Source: Pseudobutyrivibrio sp. (GTDB taxonomy: Bacteria; Bacillota; Clostridia; Lachnospirales; Lachnospiraceae). From it: a stretch of DNA of 64,000 nucleotides. The notes below the pieces were generated by a model. The model did not search any database. It was not told the DNA's origin and worked only from the letters and a program-made list of their open reading frames with translations. The stretch lies in the NCBI GenBank assembly GCA_017557435.1, contig JAFYYR010000004.1, positions 1-64,000 on the forward strand, read 5' to 3'. Positions within the stretch are counted from its first letter, which is position 1. Every line of letters starts with the position of its first letter. Below are positions 8,207-16,261 of this stretch, one piece after another. The position numbers and the translations under genes were made by a program.

Positions 8207-9179
8207 AGTTTGTAGAATCAAGACTTACTTCAAGATTCTGTGACTGATTATCTTCTGATTTCATTCTTCTATAGAGATTAGCAAGTAATGCTCCTGAGAT
8301 ATTGTGCCATACAGAGAAGATTGCTCCTGGCACTGTAGCCATTGCAAGATCAGGGAATGCTGTACCAGCAAGAGATGTGGCAAGACCTGAGTTTTGCATA
8401 CCTATCTCAACAGATAAAGCTTTTTTCTTAGCAAGTGGAAGTCCAAGTACCTTTCCTAACAATAATCCACATGCATATCCAAGTAAATTATGAAGAATTA
8501 CAACTACAAATATAATTGCTCCAGTTGAAAGAATCTGCTCAGAATTATGAGATACTACAGCTGCTACAATCATAGTGATTGCAAGAACACTGATAAGTGG
8601 AAGAGCATCTTTTACTTTCTGAGTATATTTTCCAAAGAAATGGTTTATAATGAATCCAAGTGCGATTGGCACAATAACAACTTTAATAATTGATAAGAAC
8701 ATTGCCTTAACATCAACTGATACTGAGGTATGTAAGAATAAGTATGTAATTAGTGGTGTAAGAAATGGTGCTAAAAGTGTATTAACACTTGTCATACCAA
8801 CAGATAATGCTACATCACCTTCGCTAAGGTATGTAATAACATTACTTGATGTTCCACCTGGGCATGTACCTACAAGAATAACACCTGCAAGTAATCCAGC
8901 CTCAAGCCCAAATGTTTTGCCTAAAATAAAGGCAAGAAGTGGCATGATAGTAAACTGTGCAAGACATCCAAGTAAAATATCCTTTGGATGTGTAAACACT
9001 AATACGAAATCTTCCGGTTTGATAGTAAGACCCATTCCAAACATTACAACCATTAATAAATAGTTAATCCATGTTGTTTGAATCCATAGACAAGTAACTG
9101 GTTTAAACAAAGCCAGTGCTGCCACAACTAGAACGATAATCGCCATGTACTTTCCGATAAAATCACTGATTTTTTTCAT
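8205..9179 (-). CDS. Bile acid:sodium symporter (BASS) family transporter
   Basis: This 324-residue protein has about nine or ten hydrophobic segments and the BASS signature GTCPGGTSSNVITYL (about 104-118) plus VEIGMQNSGLATSLA near residue 257, the crossover regions that form the Na+ sites. BASS proteins carry bile acids, pyruvate, or pantoate and pantothenate precursors with sodium. No neighbouring gene suggests which. Shine-Dalgarno GAAAGGAAGG precedes the start. It is the only minus-strand gene between lexA and 13 kb. Confidence 0.9.
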   Translation of the reverse strand: MKKISDFIGKYMAIIVLVVAALALFKPVTCLWIQTTWINYLLMVVMFGMGLTIKPEDFVLVFTHPKDILLGCLAQFTIMPLLAFILGKTFGLEAGLLAGVILVGTCPGGTSSNVITYLSEGDVALSVGMTSVNTLLAPFLTPLITYLFLHTSVSVDVKAMFLSIIKVVIVPIALGFIINHFFGKYTQKVKDALPLISVLAITMIVAAVVSHNSEQILSTGAIIFVVVILHNLLGYACGLLLGKVLGLPLAKKKALSVEIGMQNSGLATSLAGTAFPDLAMATVPGAIFSVWHNISGALLANLYRRMKSEDNQSQNLEVSLDSTN

Positions 9180-9262
9180 AAAAATATCCTTCCTTTCACA
9201 TATAGAGTTTAGTACGTTAAAGCGATAAAGCTATGTTTACAATAGCACTGAAATGTAGAATA

Positions 9263-9291
9263 TTCAATAGGAAGATTTAGTCTGTTATAAT
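9263..9291 (+). promoter_or_regulatory. Promoter of the DUF6688-like gene
   Basis: A -35 TTCAAT (9263-9268) and a perfect -10 TATAAT (9286-9291) with a 17-base spacer precede AAGGAG and the ATG at 9316. Confidence 0.65.
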
Positions 9292-9315
9292 ATTTTTATA
9301 AGGAGTTTTTAAGTT

Positions 9316-10443
9316 ATGGGAAAATTTTTGGAGTTTATATTTACAGGTCTTGTGTTTCTCTTAACATTAGGCATTCCACCATTTTTATCTTTATACAATT
9401 TTATAGGTATATTTCACAAATGGAAAAATAAGAAATTAAAATATGCGCTATGGTCTTTGACTATAGTATTAGGTGTTATATATACCTACGGACTGATGCT
9501 TTTACTAAATGTAATGTTTGATTCTAAATGGTCCGAGCAGCTCTATAACAGACAGATGCATCAGCCTATATGGAGCGGGGGATATGTGACTTTAATTGTA
9601 ATTTCCTTAGTAGGAGTTGTGGGTGCAATTATCTTATTATCAAATAATGTCAACAACATACCTCCGTTAACGACAGTACTATGTATTTCTTCAATATATT
9701 TAACTCTTTTAGTACAAATACTATGGACAATTCAATGTTTACCACTTGCCATTGATTTTGCAGGAGCATTGTATCTTTTAGTTCCTTTTAATATTTTCAT
9801 TATCGCATTTACGATAATAAGATATAAAATCCAAGAATGGTGTCAAGATGACCTTCATGAGGACCGGATTTATGGCAAATCTGCTTTTATTAAGCAAATA
9901 AATCACACCTTATATAAATACTCTAATAGATGGCCTGTTTTAGGACTATTTTTTGTTATTCCTTTACTTGGAGTATTGCTTTTAATTCTTATTTTATTTG
10001 GACAAGAGCCAGATGCATTTATAAAGGCTTGGACAGAGACAAGCGATTGGACTTTATCATTAAAAGAGGGGCCACAGAATCTAATTATGGATGAGCACTA
10101 TCTTTGTACCGTGGCAGCTGGAGGACATGAAAAGATTGTAAAGCCTCTTAGGATGGGAGAGAGGCATGGACATAGAATAATTGTAAACCGTCAACTGCTT
10201 ATTGCTAATGCCTTTGAAAATGTATTAGAAGAGAAAACTCCTAAATTCCATAGGTCTATCAGAAATTTTTATGATAAATATGGCTTTCCTATAGCAGATT
10301 TAATAAGAACTAATAAAATAGCTTGTGACGTTACTTATTTCATTATGAAGCCATTAGAATGGTTATTTTTGATAGTACTATACTTAGTAGATTCAAAGCC
10401 TGAAAATAGAATAGCAGTGCAGTATTTACCTACATCTAGATAA
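9316..10443 (+). CDS. Multi-pass membrane protein with conserved C-terminal domain (DUF6688-like)
   Basis: The 375-residue product has about six hydrophobic segments: five in the first 170 residues (near 5-30, 42-66, 92-110, 118-138 and 145-168) and one near 209-230. A soluble-looking domain follows with the striking segment YLCTVAAGGHEKIVKPLR, then RHGHRIIVNRQLLIANAFE and IRNFYDKYGFPIADLI, rich in His and Arg. From memory this resembles the uncharacterised DUF6688 family; I could not verify it. A hydrophobic stretch (LEWLFLIVLYLVD) lies near the C-terminus. No function is assigned. Low GC and a gene remnant just downstream place it in an accessory-looking segment. Confidence 0.7.
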   Translation: MGKFLEFIFTGLVFLLTLGIPPFLSLYNFIGIFHKWKNKKLKYALWSLTIVLGVIYTYGLMLLLNVMFDSKWSEQLYNRQMHQPIWSGGYVTLIVISLVGVVGAIILLSNNVNNIPPLTTVLCISSIYLTLLVQILWTIQCLPLAIDFAGALYLLVPFNIFIIAFTIIRYKIQEWCQDDLHEDRIYGKSAFIKQINHTLYKYSNRWPVLGLFFVIPLLGVLLLILILFGQEPDAFIKAWTETSDWTLSLKEGPQNLIMDEHYLCTVAAGGHEKIVKPLRMGERHGHRIIVNRQLLIANAFENVLEEKTPKFHRSIRNFYDKYGFPIADLIRTNKIACDVTYFIMKPLEWLFLIVLYLVDSKPENRIAVQYLPTSR

Positions 10444-10588
10444 GATATATAAGAACCTTCATTTATCCATAGTTTCACCAGTAATTTCAGCTTTGTTAGA
10501 TAGGAAAATTCAAGAGCAAAATGCGAAAGAACAGCTTATTCAGCTAAATAAGGACTGCATGAATTGGATAGAAGAGTATATTAAATAG
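10442..10588 (+). pseudogene. Possible gene remnant (C-terminal coding fragment)
   Basis: The frame 10442-10588 reads 48 residues without a stop and looks protein-like: KIYKNLHLSIVSPVISALLD, then a charged helix rich in Gln, Lys and Glu, ending NWIEEYIK and TAG. There is no ATG or Shine-Dalgarno at its beginning; the only candidates are a TTG at about 10493 and a late ATG at 10559. It may be the tail of a gene lost by deletion, or chance. I do not recognise the family. Confidence 0.35.
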
Positions 10589-10658
10589 CCTTTGTACTGT
10601 ATAATATACTTATAAACGAGATATTTAATAGTGTAGTAAAGAATTTATGAGGTCCACT

Positions 10659-10880
10659 ATGAAATCTATTCTTATTAAAGACACTACAAAAGAAGAACGA
10701 GAAGAAATAATCAGAGCATCTCTTGATTGCGGCGGTGGTTGTGAAAACTGTTCATCTTGCTGGCTAGGTGGCGGTAGTCCTTGGGATATTTATCAGGATT
10801 ATATTGATGGCAGGCGAGAAATTGCCGATATTAATGCAGATTATATGTCAGTTTATCGCCAGGATAGACAGATTAAATAG
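10659..10880 (+). CDS. Four-cysteine microprotein A (tandem paralogue)
   Basis: This small acidic protein (73 residues from the ATG at 10659) has a C-x3-C-x2-C-x2-C cluster (LDCGGGCENCSSCW) suited to binding one metal ion or Fe-S cluster, flanked by a TTKEEREEII helix and a YQDYIDGRREIADINADY tail. It is clearly paralogous to the next gene. An ATG at 10647 is possible, but GAGG at 10649-10652 is placed to serve the ATG at 10659. Function is unknown; I know similar orphan proteins from Clostridia only as hypotheticals. Confidence 0.75.
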   Translation: MKSILIKDTTKEEREEIIRASLDCGGGCENCSSCWLGGGSPWDIYQDYIDGRREIADINADYMSVYRQDRQIK

Positions 10881-10891
10881 AGGAATCATAT

Positions 10892-11086
10892 ATGGCACCA
10901 GATATTTCAAATTCTACTGTTGAAGAACGTAGAGAATATATAAAACAGATCTATCCATGTATTGCAGACTGCGATATGTGCGGCCTATGTCAGGTTTTCC
11001 ATGGCAAGGATGCAGAAACAGCCTATGATGACTACATTACTGGAAAGCGTTCATTCGTGGATGTTTCTACTGACTATAGAAGATAA
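10892..11086 (+). CDS. Four-cysteine microprotein B (tandem paralogue)
   Basis: This 64-residue protein repeats the plan of its neighbour: TVEERREYIK, then C-x3-C-x2-C-x2-C (PCIADCDMCGLC), then YDDYITGKRSFVDVSTDY. Only 11 bases separate the two genes, so they are co-transcribed and probably arose by tandem duplication. The aligned core TxEERxExI...YxDYIxGxR...D...DY shows that both copies are under selection beyond the cysteines. No transmembrane segment or signal peptide is visible. The role is unknown. Confidence 0.75.
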   Translation: MAPDISNSTVEERREYIKQIYPCIADCDMCGLCQVFHGKDAETAYDDYITGKRSFVDVSTDYRR

Positions 11087-11147
11087 TTTGGCAATAAAAT
11101 AAGAATTCCCTTCTATATTTTTCACTGGCAATATTATTTCTATAAGT

Positions 11148-11177
11148 GTGTGGCATAACTAGTTTGTTATATTAAAT
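11148..11177. other. dif-like sequence (candidate Xer site)
   Basis: GTGTGGCATAA (11148-11158) and TTATATTAAAT (11167-11177) flank an 8-base centre. The right arm matches the E. coli dif right arm at 10 of 11 positions, and the left arm shares the GCATAA core. Chromosomal dif sites normally have a 6-base centre, so this is only a candidate. It lies 0.85 kb upstream of a Xer recombinase gene. Confidence 0.25.
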
Positions 11178-11361
11178 GATCTACGCGTGATTTTTCTAGA
11201 ATATGAAATTTACACGTAATAATATCCTATGTTTAAGCGCAAGGAGAGGGAACTAGTCGATTTGTGAGTATATTCGATTAAGAATATGTTATAAATTCAT
11301 TTTGTATAAAATCAAAGTGCGGGGCACTTATCATACGCATTCCGTTGGAGTAGGAGGATAT

Positions 11362-11778
11362 ATGTTAGCTTGGATTAGAAGATTTGATTTGAAGAAGGCC
11401 GGATATGTTTCTGTTCTTATTGGAATCATAAATATTCTTGTGCATATTCTTGTCATAACAGGTATAATACCATATTTATGGGTTAATGGAGGACGTTCTG
11501 AATCATTTTCAGCTGCTCAATCAACGTCATTTTCATCAATTCTTATTACGGTAATTAGCATTCTAATTACCGTAATAGCTAGTCAGATCATTCCAATAAG
11601 ATTTAATAAATTTTGGGGAATTGTAATTTCAGTTTTTTTGATAGTTACGTTGCCGCTATCTTTTATAGGAATTATTTTCCAGTTTTTAGGTACGATATTC
11701 GAAAAATGTGTTATGTCGATAGTTACAATTGTAGGTTTTTGTGCTGATACAAGAATTGCATTTGAAAAGAGATGGTAA
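11362..11778 (+). CDS. Small four-helix membrane protein of unknown function
   Basis: Starting at the ATG at 11362, which has a strong AGGAGG (11352-11357), the product has 138 residues and four hydrophobic segments (about 14-36, 58-76, 84-103 and 106-128), with a basic N-terminus (WIRRFDLKKAG) and C-terminus (FEKRW). A Ser-rich loop follows the first segment. An open frame extends upstream to 11302 without a ribosome site. A short palindrome, AAGTGC-GGG-GCACTT (11315-11329), lies in the leader. I recognise no family. Confidence 0.6.
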   Translation: MLAWIRRFDLKKAGYVSVLIGIINILVHILVITGIIPYLWVNGGRSESFSAAQSTSFSSILITVISILITVIASQIIPIRFNKFWGIVISVFLIVTLPLSFIGIIFQFLGTIFEKCVMSIVTIVGFCADTRIAFEKRW

Positions 11779-12005
11779 ATTCGAATTTAGAATTAGATAA
11801 CTTCAAATTTGTCTGACTAAATAAACATATTATAAGGAGCTGTTCAGTTTGATCAGCTATTATTAAAATCTACTCGAAAAAGAGTAGTGTAAAAAAGATA
11901 CACATCTATCGGTTAAATATCTGTTTTTCCGATAGAAAGTATGATATAATAGGATAAACAGGGATTTACTGTATTTCTTACAAACATTGATATTTGGAGG
12001 TTTTT
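11779..12005 (+). promoter_or_regulatory. Leader region of the Xer gene with three short inverted repeats
   Basis: This gap holds AGCTG/CAGCT (11838-11858), CTACTC/GAGTAG (11870-11887) and CTATCGG/CCGATAG (11906-11935). A TATAAT at 11945-11950 is a likely -10 for the recombinase gene; no good -35 is seen. The third repeat contains TTTTTCCGA, a string I recall from the streptococcal XerS site dif-SL, but the match is short. Confidence 0.4.
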
Positions 12006-13070
12006 ATGGGTAAAGATTCGGAATTCTATAAAAATAAATCAAAACAACAGAAATTAAAACTTCGCGAGCTTATTCTCCAACTTCCTAAGCCTGCTGTTGA
12101 TTTTATTCATTCTAAGGAACAAACCACACAACCGAGTACATTAATTTCTTATTGTTATGATTTGTTGACCTTCTTTCGATTTTTAGAGAGCTCCAACCCT
12201 ACAATTACAGGTATGGACATCAAAAAAATCGAATACAGCCTTCTTGATAAAATAACTCCAGATGACCTTGAAGAATATCAAAGATATTTAGAGTTAAATG
12301 TTATTGGTGAGCAACATGAAAATGGTAAAAAAGCCATAGCACGAAAAATGTCTCCTTTGCGTAGCATGTACAAGTATCTATTACAAAGAGAATTCGTTTC
12401 AAAGGATCCAACACAGCTTGTTGCCTTACCAAAGCTTAAAAAGGATAAAAACATTGTTCGAATGAATAATTATGAGGTTCAGGCCATTTTAGAGGCAATT
12501 GATAATGGCAATTGTTATACATCTGAGCGTCAAAGAAAATACAATCAAAAGACCCGTGGCCGTGATTTAGCAATATTAACACTTATGCTAAACACTGGAA
12601 TTCGTGTCAGCGAATGCAATGGACTTGATTTAAATGATGTTGATTTTATTGTTAATTCTTTAACAATTGTACGAAAGGGAGGCGGGCAAGATATTATCTA
12701 CTTCAATGATGATGTAGCCGAGACTCTTAAGGATTATATTAATGGTGAGCGAGAATATATTAACCCTGTAGAAGGCCATGAAAGCGCTCTCTTCTACTCT
12801 CTCCAGGGCAAGCGAATTAGTATTGATGCTATCGAGAATTTAGTTAAAAAATACGCTAAAATGGTGGTTCCTAACAAGAAAATCACTCCACATAAGCTTA
12901 GAAGCACATATGGTACTGCCCTCTACCGTGAAACTGGAGATATCCGCCTTGTAGCAGACGTATTAGGCCATGAAAATATCAATACTACTATCGATTATTA
13001 CGCTGCCATTGAGGATGAACATAAGAAACAAGCTAGAAACGCAGTAAATTTTAAAAACAAAGATAAATAA
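12006..13070 (+). CDS. Tyrosine recombinase, XerS-like
   Basis: This 354-residue site-specific recombinase has a SAM-like N-terminal DNA-binding domain (about 20-135) and a catalytic domain with all expected residues: Arg200 (GIRVSE), Lys224 (VRKGG), His296 and Arg299 (PHKLRST), His322 (LGHEN) and Tyr331. A basic insert with SERQRKYNQKTRGRD before the first Arg is typical of single-recombinase XerS-type proteins and not of XerC/XerD. The ATG at 12006 has GGAGG at 11996-12000; a TTG at 11994 is less likely. It stands alone with a terminator behind it and no phage genes nearby, which suggests a chromosome-dimer resolution role. Confidence 0.85.
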   Translation: MGKDSEFYKNKSKQQKLKLRELILQLPKPAVDFIHSKEQTTQPSTLISYCYDLLTFFRFLESSNPTITGMDIKKIEYSLLDKITPDDLEEYQRYLELNVIGEQHENGKKAIARKMSPLRSMYKYLLQREFVSKDPTQLVALPKLKKDKNIVRMNNYEVQAILEAIDNGNCYTSERQRKYNQKTRGRDLAILTLMLNTGIRVSECNGLDLNDVDFIVNSLTIVRKGGGQDIIYFNDDVAETLKDYINGEREYINPVEGHESALFYSLQGKRISIDAIENLVKKYAKMVVPNKKITPHKLRSTYGTALYRETGDIRLVADVLGHENINTTIDYYAAIEDEHKKQARNAVNFKNKDK

Positions 13071-13082
13071 TCATATTATAAA

Positions 13083-13122
13083 AGGAGGTCTAAACTGATT
13101 AGTCTAGGCCTCCTAAATTTTT
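13083..13122. terminator. Bidirectional terminator, Xer gene / rluD
   Basis: AGGAGGTCTA (13083-13092) pairs with TAGGCCTCCT (13105-13114). AAATTTTT follows on the plus strand and TTTTATAAT on the minus strand. It separates the plus-strand and minus-strand halves of the window. Confidence 0.85.
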
Positions 13123-14041
13123 AATTAATTGGAATCTTACGATATTTAGCAAGTAATTCTTCGAAATATAATGGTAATGGTGCATTAACTTCAATATATT
13201 CACCAGTTGTAGGCTGCTCAAATCCAAGAGTTTGAGCATGTAGGGTCTGGCCCTCTATATTTTTAACTGCCTTGCCATATATGTCATCGCCAAGCAATGG
13301 ATGACCAATATGAGCCATATGAACTCGAATCTGATGAGTTCTTCCAGTTTCTAACTTAAACTGCACGTATGAATAACCCTTAAACTGCTCTAAAACAGTA
13401 TAATGAGTGATTGCCTCTCTACCATTAGCAACTACAGCCATTTTCTTTCTATCCTTAGGATTTCGGCCTATAGGAGCATTTATTGTGCCTTCTTCATCTT
13501 TGAAATTGCCAATTACAATTCCCTTATAAATTCTATTAACAGAATGAACCTTAATTTGTGCGGCTATATTATTATGAGCCTTATCGTTTTTACAAACTAA
13601 AAGAGATCCTGTTGTATTCATATCGATTCGATGAACAATACCAGGTCTTATTTCACCATTAATCCCTGATAGAGAATCCCTACAATGAAACATTAAAGCA
13701 TTAACTAAAGTGCCTGAATAATGACCAGGTGCTGGATGAACAACCATGCCCTTTGGCTTATTAACTACAATAACGTCATCATCCTCATACAAAATATCAA
13801 TAGGAATATCCTCAGGTAGAATATCTATTTCCTTGACCGGCTCTATACTAATTACAATTTCATCACCAAGTCTAGTCTGATATTTACTTTTTACTGTTTT
13901 ACCGTTAACCAAAACAAGGCCATTATCAATAGCTTTTTGATAATGGCTTCGTGATTTGTCAGGTATGGCTGATGCAAGGAATTTATCAATACGAATGCCT
14001 GCATCAGAAGGTTCTTCAATTATGATTAAACTTTCTTCCAT
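13121..14041 (-). CDS. rluD: RluA-family 23S rRNA pseudouridine synthase
   Basis: This 306-residue enzyme isomerises uridine in large-subunit rRNA. It has an N-terminal S4 RNA-binding domain (about 16-75, with RIDKFLASAIPDKSRSHYQK and LVNGK) and a pseudouridine synthase domain with NKPKGMVVHP (94-103) and the catalytic Asp140 in VHRID. It is the last gene of an aroB-lspA-rluD set, one base after lspA; the lspA-rluD pair is conserved in Firmicutes. The exact uridine targets (RluD-type positions or others) cannot be fixed from sequence. Confidence 0.92.
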   Translation of the reverse strand: MEESLIIIEEPSDAGIRIDKFLASAIPDKSRSHYQKAIDNGLVLVNGKTVKSKYQTRLGDEIVISIEPVKEIDILPEDIPIDILYEDDDVIVVNKPKGMVVHPAPGHYSGTLVNALMFHCRDSLSGINGEIRPGIVHRIDMNTTGSLLVCKNDKAHNNIAAQIKVHSVNRIYKGIVIGNFKDEEGTINAPIGRNPKDRKKMAVVANGREAITHYTVLEQFKGYSYVQFKLETGRTHQIRVHMAHIGHPLLGDDIYGKAVKNIEGQTLHAQTLGFEQPTTGEYIEVNAPLPLYFEELLAKYRKIPIN

Positions 14042-14042
14042 G

Positions 14043-14567
14043 CTAATTCTTTGATAAAATGCTCTTCTTAATTTCCTCTAAATCTTCGTCTTTGTAATAG
14101 AATAAAATCAATATCAATAATAATATCATCGATACAGTAACATAACAATCAGCTATATTGAATACCGGAAAATTGATAAGAGAAAAATAAATGAAGTCTA
14201 CAACATAATTATTTAAAACTCTATCAATATGATTTCCTATAGCACCAGCAATAACTAAGACGATAATATAATCTAGATATAAGTACTTTTTCTGCCTTGG
14301 TATTCTATATAATAGAATTAAAAGTAGAATTAATAATATCGGTGTAGCCACTGCAAAGAAGGTTTGCTTGCCCTCAAGCATTGAAAAAGCAGCCCCTGTA
14401 TTCTCCAAGTAATGTAACTGTAAAACATTTGGAATAAGAACGATATCACTCTTATTCATAAGGTGACTTACAGCTAGATGCTTAGTCCACTGGTCAAGTA
14501 AAACTAATAATCCAATGAGAATAAGACTATATATAATTGATATCCATTTATTAACCTTGTAAAACAT
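14043..14567 (-). CDS. lspA: Lipoprotein signal peptidase II
   Basis: LspA (174 residues) cuts the signal peptide from prolipoproteins in the membrane. Four hydrophobic segments are visible. The aspartyl catalytic pair is Asp124 in GNHIDRVLNNYVVDF and Asp140 in FNIAD, and NTGAAFSML (56-64) is the conserved periplasmic motif. Its start overlaps the aroB stop codon by one base (TAATG), so the two are translationally coupled. Substrates in this window include the lipoproteins at 18928 and 38677. Confidence 0.95.
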   Translation of the reverse strand: MFYKVNKWISIIYSLILIGLLVLLDQWTKHLAVSHLMNKSDIVLIPNVLQLHYLENTGAAFSMLEGKQTFFAVATPILLILLLILLYRIPRQKKYLYLDYIIVLVIAGAIGNHIDRVLNNYVVDFIYFSLINFPVFNIADCYVTVSMILLLILILFYYKDEDLEEIKKSILSKN

Positions 14568-15658
14568 TAATCTAACACCTTTTCAATTGCTTCTAGCAAA
14601 TCTTCGTCAGTAAAATCTAAATAAGAATCTGCAGCTCCAATACTCTTTAAAATTGTAAACTTGATTTTAGAGCCCTGCATCTTTTTATCTGATTTAGATG
14701 CTGCAAGAACCTGTTCCTTAGTCATATTGCTTACTTTGGTTGGCAAATCATATAACTGACAAATTCTAGCAATTTCCTCATTATCTCTAGCTGTGATATA
14801 GCCTAATTTCTCAGAAAGATAACCAGCGCAAATCATTCCAAGGGATACGCACTGACCATGGCCTAATGTAAAATTAGAATGCTTTTCAATAGCATGGCCT
14901 AATGTATGTCCGAAATTAAGATAAGCTCTGATTCCCTTTTCAGTAGGATCTATTTCTACTACATGTCTTTTGATATTGCAGTTTGTATATACACAGTACT
15001 CTAATGCTTCAAAATCCCTTTCTTTAAGCTGGATTGAATTTTCGCTTAACCATCGGTAAAACTCAGCATCTGCAATAAGACCATGCTTAATAACCTCGCC
15101 CATTCCACAGGCAAAATTATAATCATCAAGAGTCTTTAAGGTAGAAAGATTCATATATACAAGCTTAGGCATATAGAATGCTCCAACCATGTTCTTATAA
15201 CCATCAAAGTCTACACCTGTCTTGCCACCTACAGAACTATCTACCTGAGAAAGTAATGTAGTAGGAACCTGGATGAAATCAATACCACGAAGAAATGTGC
15301 TGGCTGCAAAACCAGTCAAATCACCTACAACTCCACCGCCTAAAGCTACTAAAAGAGACTTTCTAGTAAACTTCTTATTAATTAAATGCTCATATAAGAA
15401 CTTTACAGTATCAAGAGTTTTAGAGGCTTCTCCAGCTTCAAAGCTAAAGGAATAAACCTCATCACCATTATTCTTAAAAACCTCAAGTACGTCACTTAAA
15501 TAATGAGCAGCCACATTGGAATCTGTAACAACACAGACCTTATCATATGACTTATTAACCTTTTCTTGAAGCAACGGTATAAGATCACTAAAATCAGATC
15601 TAATACAAATGCTATAACTATACTGTCCATTGTAATTTACATTAATATCTTTTGCCAT
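14567..15658 (-). CDS. aroB: 3-dehydroquinate synthase
   Basis: AroB (363 residues) makes 3-dehydroquinate from DAHP, the second step of the shikimate pathway. The NAD-binding segment GGGVVGDLTGFAAS and the metal-site His residues in MGEVIKHG and NFGHTLGHAIEKH are present. The start is taken at the ATG at 15656-15658, preceded by AGGAGA; a longer frame from 15685 lacks a ribosome site. It lies downstream of the sepF terminator and just ahead of lspA. Confidence 0.95.
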   Translation of the reverse strand: MAKDINVNYNGQYSYSICIRSDFSDLIPLLQEKVNKSYDKVCVVTDSNVAAHYLSDVLEVFKNNGDEVYSFSFEAGEASKTLDTVKFLYEHLINKKFTRKSLLVALGGGVVGDLTGFAASTFLRGIDFIQVPTTLLSQVDSSVGGKTGVDFDGYKNMVGAFYMPKLVYMNLSTLKTLDDYNFACGMGEVIKHGLIADAEFYRWLSENSIQLKERDFEALEYCVYTNCNIKRHVVEIDPTEKGIRAYLNFGHTLGHAIEKHSNFTLGHGQCVSLGMICAGYLSEKLGYITARDNEEIARICQLYDLPTKVSNMTKEQVLAASKSDKKMQGSKIKFTILKSIGAADSYLDFTDEDLLEAIEKVLD

Positions 15659-15691
15659 GATGTCTCCTATTGTAAGAAAAAACAATACATA

Positions 15692-15722
15692 AAAATAAAA
15701 GCACCAGATAAACTCTGGTGCT
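15692..15722 (-). terminator. Terminator after sepF
   Basis: On the minus strand AGCACCAGA and TCTGGTGCT form a 9-bp stem (15700-15722) followed by TTTATTTTT. No clear promoter for aroB is visible downstream of it, so some read-through is possible. Confidence 0.85.
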
Positions 15723-15728
15723 TATAAA

Positions 15729-16241
15729 CTAAAATCCTGTCTGAATCCCTGTAAAGTCAAAGGCATCAACGATTCCTGCTAAATCACCAGATAACTCAAC
15801 TCCTGCAGGGGTAATGATGAAAATGTAATCCTCAATTCTCTGAAGGTTACCATCTATTGCGTAACATGTACCGCAAGTGAAATCAATGATTCTTTGTGCT
15901 ACTCCTAAATCTAAGCCCTTCATATTGAGAAGAACAGTTCTATCAGCGAGTAGTGTCTCTGATATCTCACGAGCATCCTCGAAAGAAGATGGTCTAATAA
16001 CACATACCTCCATAACAGTTCCTTTCCCCTTATTTCTCATAGGTGTAATCTTTGGCGCTGGCTTAGACGCTCTAGTCTCCCTCTCAGAAGGCTTATTTAG
16101 AACAGGTCGTCTGTCATCGTCATTGTTCTTAGAGAACTTGTTAAAGAAGGATGACTTCTCCTCCTCATCATATAATTCATCATCATCGTAATCGTCATAG
16201 TCGTCGCTAAGATGCATTGCGTCAAGCATTCTTTCAAACAT
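15729..16241 (-). CDS. sepF: Cell division protein SepF
   Basis: SepF (170 residues) anchors and bundles FtsZ at the Gram-positive division site. It has an N-terminal amphipathic helix (MFERMLDAMHL), an acidic disordered linker (DDYDDYDDDELYDEEE) and the C-terminal SepF domain (about 75-165, with VCVIRPSSFEDAREIS and ADRTVLLNMKG). It follows yggS and an HlyD-like gene, as in many Clostridia, and ends at a terminator. Together with MinC and FtsK it makes this window rich in division genes. Confidence 0.94.
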   Translation of the reverse strand: MFERMLDAMHLSDDYDDYDDDELYDEEEKSSFFNKFSKNNDDDRRPVLNKPSERETRASKPAPKITPMRNKGKGTVMEVCVIRPSSFEDAREISETLLADRTVLLNMKGLDLGVAQRIIDFTCGTCYAIDGNLQRIEDYIFIITPAGVELSGDLAGIVDAFDFTGIQTGF

Positions 16242-16261
16242 AACATACTCCTTCTTTTAAA

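Noticed and set aside
8650-9063. 137-residue plus-strand frame opposite the BASS transporter
   Set aside because: It is an antisense of a clear membrane transporter and has no start signals.
11302-11361. Longer N-terminus for the small membrane protein
   Set aside because: It would begin at a TTG without ribosome site and cross a palindrome and leader-like DNA. The ATG at 11362 has AGGAGG.
12006-13070. Recombinase as integrase of a prophage or integrative element
   Set aside because: No phage, relaxase, excisionase or tRNA gene lies near it and no flanking direct repeats were seen. The XerS-like sequence fits a housekeeping role better.
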